Below, piece after piece: positions 1 to 5,713 of a stretch of DNA of 8,791 nt. The DNA is from DASVXQ01 sp036392615 (lineage in GTDB: Bacteria > Actinomycetota > CALGFH01): positions 1 to 8,791 of the forward strand of contig DASVXQ010000593.1 of assembly GCA_036392615.1 (NCBI GenBank), written 5' to 3'. A program made the position numbers and the translations under genes. The stretch's first letter is position 1; every line of letters starts with the position of its first letter. Under the pieces are notes generated by a model, which was not told where the DNA came from, did not search any database, and saw only the letters and a list, made by a program, of their open reading frames with translations.

Positions 1-183
1 GACGGCACCTTTGCCTTCACCGCCTCGCAGGACCAGTGCGCCAGGCGCAGCCCCCAAAGCGGCGCCCGGTTCAGCTTCTGGCATCCGGACCTGGTGACCC
101 TGCACGTGTGGCTGTGGTACCCCAACCCCGCCGGCCTGTACCACAGCACCAACCCCTGGATCACCCCCTTCAACCGCGGCTAG
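1..183 (+). CDS. C-terminal end of an unrecognised protein (5' end outside window)
   Basis: Frame 1 is open from the first base and ends with TAG at 181-183, giving 60 residues. The visible end is aromatic-rich, with LHVWLWYPNPAG followed by a short tail ending in ITPFNRG; there is one Cys near residue 13 and no membrane segment. The motif with WLWYPNP near the C-terminus looks like that of actinobacterial hypothetical, often exported, proteins, but this is recollection and I cannot assign a family or function. That it is a real gene rests on the open frame, normal GC-rich codon use, and a strong hairpin 22 bases after the stop, between it and the convergent phosphotransferase gene. The start, any signal peptide and the bulk of the protein lie to the left of the window. 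Confidence 0.6.
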   Translation, partial: DGTFAFTASQDQCARRSPQSGARFSFWHPDLVTLHVWLWYPNPAGLYHSTNPWITPFNRG

Positions 184-205
184 TGCCGTCGCCGGCAGAC
201 AGGCC

Positions 206-245
206 GGCCGGGAGCCCGGGCCCACGCCGCCCCGGGCTCCCGGCC
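206..245. terminator. Perfect 15-bp hairpin between convergent genes (probable bidirectional terminator)
   Basis: Bases 206-220 (GGCCGGGAGCCCGGG) are exactly complementary to 231-245, with a 10-base loop at 221-230. The hairpin sits between the stop of the plus-strand gene (183) and the stop of the minus-strand phosphotransferase (259), so it can end transcription from both sides. There is no T-tract on either side, as is common for actinobacterial terminators. The role is inferred from position and stem strength. Confidence 0.75.
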
Positions 246-258
246 TCGCGGCTGGCGC

Positions 259-1119
259 TCAGTGGTCCGGCGCGAACGTCCAGGGCAGGTGCGCCAGGCC
301 CGCGTCGGCGTAGCGGCGCTGGCCGGTGCGGAACCCGTAGGCGAGGTCCTCGAGCAGCGCGCAGCGGGCGTAGAAGACCGCGCGGTCCCGATCCCGCGGC
401 CCGAACGGACCGTCGTAGTGGGCGACGGTCAGGTCGAACGCCGCCGGTCCGAGGTCGCGGTAGATCAGCGCCAGGTCCGCGACCGGGTCGGTGATGGCGG
501 CGTCGGTCCAGTCGATCACGCCGCTCACCACCCCGGCCTGGACCAGCACGTGCTCGCTGCCGAGGTCGTTGTGGCAGAAGGCCAGCGCGCTCGCCGCCGG
601 CGGCGGTGGCCGGCCGAGGAACTCCTCGACGCTGGCGCGCGCCTCGGCCGGGATCCGGGCGGCGACCTGACGGTAGCTGTCGGCGGCCTCGCGCAGCCAC
701 TCGGCCATCGGCTCGGTGTCGTACGGTACCAGCCGCTCCATCCGCTCCAGCGGGGCGCGCTGCAGGCCGCTGACGAGCTCGCCCAGCGCGGCGGCGACCG
801 GCGCCGGATCGACCACCGGATGATCGAACAGGGACTCGCCGGGCAGCTTGCGGTAGGCGAGCACGCCCGCCTCCGGGTCGGCGAACACCGGCTCCGGCAC
901 GGGCAGCGACGACAGCTCGGCGACCGCCTCCAGCAGCTCGACCTCGCGCCGGGTGGTGACGCTCCGGCGGGCCGGGTCGTCGTCGCGGCTGCGGCGGACC
1001 ACCAGCTCGCCGTTGACCTCGTGGACCACGTTGTCCCAGCCCTCGCCCAGCTTGGCCACGGAGCGGACCTGGTAGCCGCGCAGGTGGCGGGCCAGCAGCT
1101 CGCGGAGGTCGTCGGTCAC
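259..1119 (-). CDS. Aminoglycoside phosphotransferase (APH)-family kinase-like protein
   Basis: A 286-residue cytosolic protein of the APH/choline-kinase fold, expected to transfer phosphate from ATP to a small-molecule hydroxyl. The substrate cannot be read from the sequence, and drug resistance should not be assumed. Visible parts: a nucleotide-loop segment KLGEGWDNVVHEV (about 23-35), strand LVVRRS (39-44), catalytic-loop motif FCHNDLGSEHVLV (181-193) with catalytic Asp185, and the metal-binding motif VIDWTDAAITDP (201-212) with Asp203. The usual Asn of the catalytic loop (N195 in APH(3')-IIIa) is His190 here, which I believe is typical of one actinobacterial subfamily. The start is GTG at 1117-1119; the upstream ATG at 1129-1131 is out of frame and meets a stop within five codons. 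No clear Shine-Dalgarno sequence precedes the GTG. It lies 33 bases after the GrpB stop in the same frame and direction, so it is probably cotranscribed with grpB and perhaps translationally coupled. Confidence 0.88.
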   Translation of the reverse strand: MTDDLRELLARHLRGYQVRSVAKLGEGWDNVVHEVNGELVVRRSRDDDPARRSVTTRREVELLEAVAELSSLPVPEPVFADPEAGVLAYRKLPGESLFDHPVVDPAPVAAALGELVSGLQRAPLERMERLVPYDTEPMAEWLREAADSYRQVAARIPAEARASVEEFLGRPPPPAASALAFCHNDLGSEHVLVQAGVVSGVIDWTDAAITDPVADLALIYRDLGPAAFDLTVAHYDGPFGPRDRDRAVFYARCALLEDLAYGFRTGQRRYADAGLAHLPWTFAPDH

Positions 1120-1152
1120 CGCGGCAGCATACCCGGCCTGCGCCGCCGCGGC

Positions 1153-1740
1153 TCAGCGCGCCGCGGCGTCCGCCCGGGCGATGATCTCCTGGACGACGGC
1201 GCTCTTGGCGTCGGCGTACTGCTGCACGTACTTCCAGTCCCTGGCGGCCAGCTCCCGCTTGGTCCGCAGGTAGAGCTCCAGGTCGGCGGGGTTGCTCCGC
1301 AGCCAGTCGCGGAAGCGCAGCATGCGCTCGACCTCCGGCGAGCCGGCGGTGAACACGTGCAGGTTGATGTTGGTGTCCGGGCCCTTGAAGACGCGGTGCT
1401 CGAACCATTCGGGCTCGCGGATCGCCAGCGTGTAGCCGGCGGCCTCCATGTCGGGCAGGTAGGCCGGCTCGTCGGAGGAGTCGGGCAGCTCGAGCACCAT
1501 GTCGATGATCGGCTTGGCGGGCAGGCCGGGCACCGAGGTGGAGCCGGCATGCTCCAGCCGGACGACCCGGTCGCCCAGCGCCGAGCGCACCCTGGCGGCC
1601 TCGCGCTCGAACAGCCGCGGCCACTCCGGGTCGTAGTCGCGGATCTCGATGCGGGTCCGCAGGGTCGGCGGCGGCCCCACCCAGGTCTTGGCCATGTCCT
1701 CGTCGTACGCGGCGACGTCGTTGGGATCGCGGACCGTCAT
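1153..1740 (-). CDS. GrpB family protein (UPF0157, nucleotidyltransferase-fold)
   Basis: A 195-residue protein of the GrpB/UPF0157 family (Pfam PF04229), which has a nucleotidyltransferase-like fold; the biochemical role of the family is largely unknown. The signature is clear: IRDYDPEWPRLFERE (33-47), then RLEHAGSTSVPGLPAKPIID (61-80) holding the GS nucleotide-binding turn and acidic residue, then INLHVF (125-130) and the helical end ERMLRFRDWLRSNPADLELY (138-157). In mycobacteria and relatives a GrpB domain is fused to dephospho-CoA kinase; here it stands alone. I chose ATG at 1738-1740 because a GAGGAAAGG sequence ends six bases upstream. A TTG at 1768-1770 would add ten residues, and an ATG six bases upstream at 1744-1746 is too close to that ribosome-binding site. 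The gene begins a two-gene unit with the downstream APH-family gene and is divergent from the histidine kinase. Confidence 0.93.
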   Translation of the reverse strand: MTVRDPNDVAAYDEDMAKTWVGPPPTLRTRIEIRDYDPEWPRLFEREAARVRSALGDRVVRLEHAGSTSVPGLPAKPIIDMVLELPDSSDEPAYLPDMEAAGYTLAIREPEWFEHRVFKGPDTNINLHVFTAGSPEVERMLRFRDWLRSNPADLELYLRTKRELAARDWKYVQQYADAKSAVVQEIIARADAAAR

Positions 1741-1746
1741 CGGCAT

Positions 1747-1755
1747 CCTTTCCTC
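1747..1755 (-). promoter_or_regulatory. Ribosome-binding site of grpB-family gene
   Basis: On the minus strand this reads GAGGAAAGG and ends six bases before the ATG at 1740. It decides between three in-frame starts (1770 TTG, 1746 ATG, 1740 ATG) in favour of 1740. Confidence 0.6.
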
Positions 1756-1768
1756 GGGCAAGCCCGCC

Positions 1769-1774
1769 AATATA
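1769..1774 (-). promoter_or_regulatory. Possible -10 box for the grpB-APH unit
   Basis: TATATT on the minus strand lies in otherwise GC-rich DNA and would place transcription start near 1762, about 22 bases upstream of the grpB start. No good -35 hexamer is visible at 16-18 bases, so this is only a candidate. It overlaps the alternative TTG codon, which argues against translation starting there. Confidence 0.28.
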
Positions 1775-1811
1775 CCCCCATCCGCGAACCGGCCAGCGGA
1801 TACGGGCGGAT

Positions 1812-1840
1812 CACCCGTTCGTCTTCATGAACGACGGGTG
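1812..1840. repeat. Bulged inverted repeat in the divergent grpB / histidine kinase region
   Basis: CACCCGT-T-CGT (1812-1822) pairs with ACGACGGGTG (1831-1840): ten base pairs with T1819 bulged and an 8-base loop. A further ACGGG at 1802-1806 can pair with the same CCCGT (1814-1818), so two exclusive hairpins are possible. The loop region contains the palindrome TTCATGAA (1824-1831). Lying between two divergent genes, it could be an operator or a leader structure; no regulator is identified. Confidence 0.45.
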
Positions 1841-1899
1841 CCGGCCGATATCGACAGCACCGGCTGGTTTCCGAGCGTTTCGACGATGGGGGCGGGGCG

Positions 1900-3609
1900 A
1901 TGACCGCGCGTCGGACGGCACGCTGGGTCCTGGACCGGCCACGCCCCCGCGCCTGGGCCTGGTTCCTGGCGGCGTGCGCGCTGGCGGCCGCGGTCGAGTG
2001 GCTGGTGACCTGGCTGCCCCCGCGGCTGCGCGGCCCGCCCGCCACACTGCTGGACGACAGCGTCGCCCTGGCGGCCTCGGCGGCCATCCTGGTGGGCGTG
2101 CGCTGGTACCGCCCCGACCGGCTGGCGCCCTGGTACCTGCTGTCACTCGCGCTGGCGTTGAACGCGGCGGCGGACGTCACCTCGCGCTTCCTCTCCGGCT
2201 CCGGCAGCCCCCTGCTGGCCAACCTCCCCGGCGTGCTCAAGCTGGCCGCCTACCCGCTCGGCGGCATCGCCGCGCTGCTGGTGCTGCGGCAGCGCAGCCC
2301 GGGCCGCGACCTCGCCGGCCTGCTCGACGCGCTGATCGTCGTCGCCGGGCTGGGGCTGCTCGCCTGGACGTTCCTGGTGGTGGGCTTCGTCCGCCAGACC
2401 GGGATCCCGGTGACCGACAAGCTGAACTACCTGAGCGCCCCGCTGCTCGGCATCCTGGTGGTCGCGCTGGCGGTGCGGCTGCCGGGCGGCGGGCCGGCGA
2501 CCACCGCCTTGCGGCTGCTGCTGGCCGGCGTCGTCGTGCTGCTGGTGTCCGACACGCTGCTCGCCGTCTCCGTGCTGGCGGGCGTGGACCTCCGCCCCGA
2601 CCCGACCGGCCCGATCTCCATGCTGGGCTTCGCCTGCCTCGGCGCGGCGGCGCTGCACCCGTCGATCCGCACCCTCCAGGACCGGACCCTGCCGACGCCG
2701 GCGCGGCTGACCCGCTGGCGGATCGTGCTGCTGCTCGGGGTGGCGCTGGTGACCCCAACGCTGCTGGCGGTGCAGGCGATGCTGGGCCGGCCGGTCGGGC
2801 TGCCGCTGTTGCTGGTTGGCGTGTCGGTGCTGTTCGGCCTGGTGGTGACGCGGATGAGCGGGCTGGTGGCGGCCGAGACCGCGCGCTCCGCCCTGGGCGA
2901 GCTGGTGCTGGACCGGATGGTGGCGGCCACCGAGGAGGAGCGCACCCGGGTGGCCGCCGAGCTGCACGACGGGCCGCTGCAACGCCTGGCGGCGATCTTC
3001 TACACCACCGAGCTGGTGCAGTCGCGGCTGGCGCTCGGCGACGTGGCGCAGGGTCGCCAGCTGGTGCGGTCCCTGGGCGACCAGGTCGGCGCCGAGATGG
3101 ACGCGATCCGGCGGCTGCTGGTCGAGCTGCGTCCGCCAGTGCTCGACCAGGCGGGCCTCGGGCCGGCGCTGGAGCAGGCCGGCGCGGAGCTGTCGCGGCG
3201 CACCGGGATCGACTGCAGGGTGACCGCCGGGTCCGGGCTGCGGCTGGACGCCAACCGGGAGACGGTTCTGTACCGGGTGGCGCAGGAGGCGCTGACCAAC
3301 GTGGCCAAGCACGCGCAGGCGCGGCACGTGCGGGTCGGCGTGGCCGTCGAGGGGCGCAGCGCGCGCCTGGAGGTCGCCGACGACGGCGTCGGCTTCGACC
3401 CCGCCCGCCTGGGCGGCCCGGACGGCCGTCACTTCGGGCTGACGCTGATGCGGCAGCGGGTCGCCATGGCCGGCGGCACCCTCCAGGTGCGGGCCAGGCC
3501 CGGCCAGGGCACCACCTTGACCGTCCACCTGCCGCTCTCCAGCAGGGCCGCCGCCACCCGCGACGGGCGCGGCCACCGGCCCGTCCATCATGGCATCCCG
3601 CCCAACTGA
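1900..3609 (+). CDS. Membrane-bound sensor histidine kinase (HisKA_3 / NarL-DesK type)
   Basis: A 569-residue two-component sensor kinase. The N-terminal half (about 20-320) is a run of roughly eight to ten hydrophobic segments with short loops (for example 22-40, 115-130, 140-163, 178-194, 203-229, 275-320). It has no large extracellular domain, so the stimulus is probably sensed within or at the membrane. Similar multi-pass modules occur in actinobacterial GGDEF/EAL proteins and kinases. A short coiled linker (about 324-348) leads to the dimerisation box EERTRVAAELHDGPLQRLA (346-364) with phospho-acceptor His356, then LVELRPPVLDQAGL (407-420). The GHKL ATPase follows: N box EALTNVAKHA (463-472), G1 box DDGVGFD (494-500), and a GLTLMRQR segment (513-520) in the G2 position. 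The last 20 residues are a low-complexity tail. The ATG at 1900 follows a G-rich stretch (1888-1897), not a canonical ribosome-binding site. No response regulator gene is adjacent on either side, unusual for this class, where a NarL-type regulator normally follows. Confidence 0.93.
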   Translation: MTARRTARWVLDRPRPRAWAWFLAACALAAAVEWLVTWLPPRLRGPPATLLDDSVALAASAAILVGVRWYRPDRLAPWYLLSLALALNAAADVTSRFLSGSGSPLLANLPGVLKLAAYPLGGIAALLVLRQRSPGRDLAGLLDALIVVAGLGLLAWTFLVVGFVRQTGIPVTDKLNYLSAPLLGILVVALAVRLPGGGPATTALRLLLAGVVVLLVSDTLLAVSVLAGVDLRPDPTGPISMLGFACLGAAALHPSIRTLQDRTLPTPARLTRWRIVLLLGVALVTPTLLAVQAMLGRPVGLPLLLVGVSVLFGLVVTRMSGLVAAETARSALGELVLDRMVAATEEERTRVAAELHDGPLQRLAAIFYTTELVQSRLALGDVAQGRQLVRSLGDQVGAEMDAIRRLLVELRPPVLDQAGLGPALEQAGAELSRRTGIDCRVTAGSGLRLDANRETVLYRVAQEALTNVAKHAQARHVRVGVAVEGRSARLEVADDGVGFDPARLGGPDGRHFGLTLMRQRVAMAGGTLQVRARPGQGTTLTVHLPLSSRAAATRDGRGHRPVHHGIPPN

Positions 3610-3695
3610 GCCGCGCCGAGCAGGGCGAGCTCGCCGCTGGCGTCGCTCGCCTTGCGTAGGGCGATCTACCACGGGGTAGCTCAGGTGGCGAGTCA

Positions 3696-3700
3696 CGAGG
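3696..3700 (+). promoter_or_regulatory. Ribosome-binding site of the GNAT gene
   Basis: CGAGG ends seven bases before the ATG at 3708, good spacing. The alternative in-frame ATG at 3732 has AGG only two bases upstream, so 3708 is preferred. Confidence 0.45.
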
Positions 3701-3707
3701 CGCTGGC

Positions 3708-4058
3708 ATGCGAACGCGATGGGACGAGGTCATGAGGGAACGTGTGCAGGTGGAGGTCAAGGACGCTCCTGAGCGGGACCGGTACGAGGCATGGGTCGGC
3801 GAGAACCTGGCCGGGTTCCTCGACTACGGACGGCACGGCCGCACGCTGGTGCTGATCCATACCGAGGTCGACGAACGGTTCGAGGGTCTCGGCGTCGGTT
3901 CCCAGCTCGTGCGGGCCGTGCTCGACCAGGCGCGCTCCGACGGCCTCCTGGTGAACCCGCGCTGCCCCTTCGTGGCCCGCTGGCTCGCCAGGCACCCCGA
4001 GTACCTGGACGTGGTCCCCGAGCAGTGGCGCGACGGCGTCGAGCCGGCCGTCGACTGA
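3708..4058 (+). CDS. Small GNAT-family N-acetyltransferase (Acetyltransf_CG / NATD1-like)
   Basis: A 116-residue single-domain protein matching the short GCN5-related family that covers bacterial YjdJ-like proteins and eukaryotic NATD1 (PF14542). Visible features: the opening VEVKDAPERDRYEAWV (15-30), strand GFLDYGRHGRTLVLIHTEV (36-54), the acetyl-CoA pyrophosphate-binding turn RFEGLGVGS (57-65), and the end motif CPFVARWLARHPEYLDVV (86-103), with a Cys conserved in the family. These proteins bind acetyl-CoA, but substrates are mostly unknown and some members may not acetylate proteins. The length is normal for the family, whose homology starts near residue 13, so the ATG at 3732 is an alternative start. 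It lies 98 bases after the histidine kinase in the same direction with its own ribosome-binding site, so cotranscription is possible but not shown. It converges on the peptidase gene across a strong hairpin. Confidence 0.9.
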   Translation: MRTRWDEVMRERVQVEVKDAPERDRYEAWVGENLAGFLDYGRHGRTLVLIHTEVDERFEGLGVGSQLVRAVLDQARSDGLLVNPRCPFVARWLARHPEYLDVVPEQWRDGVEPAVD

Positions 4059-4079
4059 GCGCTCCGGAGGGCTTCCGGC

Positions 4080-4120
4080 GGCCGGTCGGCTCCCGGGGCA
4101 TCCCGGGGAGCCGACCGGCC
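4080..4120. terminator. Perfect 15-bp hairpin between convergent GNAT and peptidase genes
   Basis: GGCCGGTCGGCTCCC (4080-4094) is exactly complementary to 4106-4120, with 11 bases between the arms (4095-4105) that can add further GC pairs. It begins 21 bases after the GNAT stop and ends 40 bases from the peptidase stop, the position of a bidirectional terminator. There is no T-tract. Its outer six base pairs (GGCCGG/CCGGCC) match those of the hairpin at 206-245. Confidence 0.78.
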
Positions 4121-4160
4121 ATCCGCGAGCCGGCCGCCGGTCCGAGCGGCGGGTGTCGCC

Positions 4161-5595
4161 TCAGCAGGCCGCGTCGCTGCCGCTCACCAGCACCGCCGAC
4201 CAGGCCGCCCGCACCGTCCGGTACTGGGCGGAGCAGAGGCCGAACAGGTCCCTGGCGGCGTTGACGGTGGCCGACCGCATGGCGGTGAAGCCGCCGTTGG
4301 ACGGCAGGTAGACGTCGAGCGCCCGCAGCCAGATGCGCCCGGCGCTGCTGCGGCCGATGCCGGTCACGGTGGAGCCGTTGCAGGTCGGGCTGGTGCCGAA
4401 GGCGGTGGCGCCGCTGCCCTCGGCCATCATGAAGTAGGCGCGGTTGCTCGGCCCGGCGAGCGAGTGGACCTCGGTCTCGGTGGTGTTGGCGCAGTTGGGG
4501 TCGCCGAACAGCGAGGGATTGGCCATGTTGCGGAACGGCCCGACCGGCGGCGTCTCCTCGCCGACGGTGTAGTCGGGCGGGTCGTTGGGGGTTGTTGGCG
4601 GCGAACTCGGTCAGCGAGCCGAACACGTCGCCGCTCGACTCGTTCAGCGCGCCTGGCTGCCCGCCGCCGCGCAGGCCGGCGGTGAACTGCACGATCGCAT
4701 GGCCGAACTCATGGGCGACCACGTCGATTGCGGTGAACGGCCGGGTGCCGCCCCCGCCGTCCAGGAAGACCGCGCAGGAGCCGTTCCAGAAGGCGTTGTC
4801 CTGGTTGGGCGTGTTCACCATGCCGATGACCCCGCCGCCGGCGCCGTTCCAGCCGTTGCGGCCGAAGCTGGCCAGCAGGTCCCATTCCCTGGCCATGCAG
4901 TAGGACACGTCGACGCCCTTGGAGGCCGTGTTGGTCGCCGCTCCGGTGCCCCAGACGTTGTCGGCGTCGGTCAGCACCGAGCCGGTGCAGGTCTGCCCGC
5001 CGTTCGCGTTGCGGACCTGCGCCCCGCCGCGCAGCGGGTCGCGCATCTGGAAGGTGGTGCCGCTCTGGGTGGTGTCCACCCGCACCCTGCCCTCGTGGAC
5101 ACCGGTGCCGGTGCCCGCCACGCGCAGCACCTCGTCCCAGCTGTCGAGCACGCGGCCGTTGCCGGCCGAGACCAGCACCACCAGCCGCGAGGGCACGCCG
5201 TCGCGGGCCACGCCGTCGAAGGTCACCTGCCAGGCCAGCTTCGGCGCGCCGACCGCCCAGGTGGCGCCGACCACCAGGCTGCTGCTGGCGTTCGTCGCGC
5301 TGCCGCCCTGCGCCGCGAGCACCTGCCCGGCGATGGCGCTCGCCCGCGCGGCGTCGAGGCGCGGGGTGGTGGACATGGTCAGCGGCCGGCTGAGACCCGA
5401 GGTCACCCCGGTGACCGCGCCGGCCGCGTCGGTGTGGAGGATGAAGTCGCCGCCGACCACCTGGAGGCCGTGGTACGTGGGGTTGAAGCGGACGTGGCCG
5501 GCGCCGCCCAAGTCGACGGACCCGCGGGTGGCGCTGAACTGCTCGCCCGCGAGGCGTGCGCCGCCGTGCGCACGTGATGCCGTGAGTGGGAGCAC
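4161..5595 (-). pseudogene. Thermolysin-like M4 metallopeptidase precursor, frameshifted and without signal peptide
   Basis: Read across one frameshift this is a 477-residue zinc metallopeptidase precursor of family M4. Order: FTP-type propeptide with HVRFNPTYHGLQVVGGDF (34-51), PepSY-like region (about 80-160), then the catalytic domain with NAFWNGS (267-273), the zinc motif HEFGH (295-299) with catalytic Glu296, the third ligand in GALNESSGD (Glu319, exactly 20 residues after His299 as in thermolysin) and Asp323. The frame breaks in a five-base homopolymer (plus-strand G at 4587-4591); dropping one base restores NDPPDYTVGEE and the C-terminal M4 domain, including EVHSLAGPSNRAYFMMAEGS with the thermolysin His231 equivalent (His377), ending at TGA 4161-4163. 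Without correction the frame runs on to 3757 as nonsense antisense to the GNAT gene. The only in-frame start is GTG at 5593-5595; a TAA lies at 5662-5664, and no signal peptide is present although the family is secreted. The residue aligned with thermolysin Tyr157 is Gly310. It could be a decayed gene, or an intact one with a sequencing error. Confidence 0.85.
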
Positions 5596-5618
5596 CGGCG
5601 CGGCCCTGTGGGCCGGCC

Positions 5619-5695
5619 GGTGCGAAGTGGTCGTGTTGACCGAGAGTCGAAGAACGTCCGCTTACTGGTGGTATCGAAGTATCGATTGACCGAGA
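5619..5695. repeat. Pair of direct repeats about 50 bp apart upstream of the M4 gene
   Basis: Copy A (5619-5645) and copy B (5670-5695) share, on the plus strand, GGT, then CGAAGT, then a spacer with TCG, then TTGACCGAGA. The TTGACCGAGA blocks (5636-5645 and 5686-5695) are identical and start exactly 50 bases apart, near five helical turns; the CGAAGT blocks start 52 apart because the internal spacer is 7 bases in A and 5 in B. Copy B covers the -10 box of the predicted peptidase promoter and copy A lies in its leader. Paired operator half-sites are a reasonable guess. Confidence 0.55.
5673..5686. promoter_or_regulatory. 14-bp palindrome over the M4 promoter -10 box (possible operator)
   Basis: ATCGA-agta-TCGAT is a perfect 5-bp inverted repeat with a 4-base centre. 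It spans the whole predicted -10 hexamer (5678-5683) and lies inside direct-repeat copy B, so a bound dimer would block the promoter. No candidate regulator gene is in the window. Confidence 0.35.
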
Positions 5696-5706
5696 TTAGG
5701 TGGCAA
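5678..5706 (-). promoter_or_regulatory. Sigma-70-like promoter for the M4 peptidase gene
   Basis: On the minus strand, TTGCCA (plus 5701-5706; five of six matches to TTGACA) is followed after exactly 17 bases by GATACT (plus 5678-5683; four of six matches to TATAAT). The region is clearly richer in A and T than the flanking genes. Transcription would start near 5671, giving a leader of about 76 bases before the GTG at 5595. The -35 box lies just after the MMPL stop codon, so the peptidase would be transcribed independently of the transporter. Confidence 0.5.
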
Positions 5707-5713
5707 TGCCCGT

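Noticed and set aside
262..1830. Long plus-strand open frame antisense to the APH and GrpB genes
   Set aside because: It has low-complexity composition (Arg, Val, Gly, Gln, His rich) with no domain and mirrors two well-recognised genes; a by-product of GC-rich codon use.
3624..3635. Perfect palindrome GGCGAGCTCGCC after the histidine kinase
   Set aside because: It has no loop, so it is not a terminator hairpin, and a 12-base palindrome of G and C is not surprising at this base composition.
3656..3679. Sigma-B-like promoter (GTAG-N14-GGGTAG) and small CTACC/GGTAG hairpin before the GNAT gene
   Set aside because: The -35 element matches the expected GTTT poorly and the hairpin has only five pairs; placement about 30 bases before the ATG is suggestive but not enough.
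3757..4587. Uncorrected C-terminal extension of the M4 frame running to 3757
   Set aside because: After the homopolymer it becomes Arg/Pro-rich nonsense and runs antisense through the hairpin and the GNAT gene; the true M4 C-terminus is in the adjacent frame.
4580..4600. Programmed ribosomal frameshift in the M4 gene
   Set aside because: There is no slippery heptamer, nearby strong structure or stop codon forcing a choice, and M4 peptidases are not known to use one.
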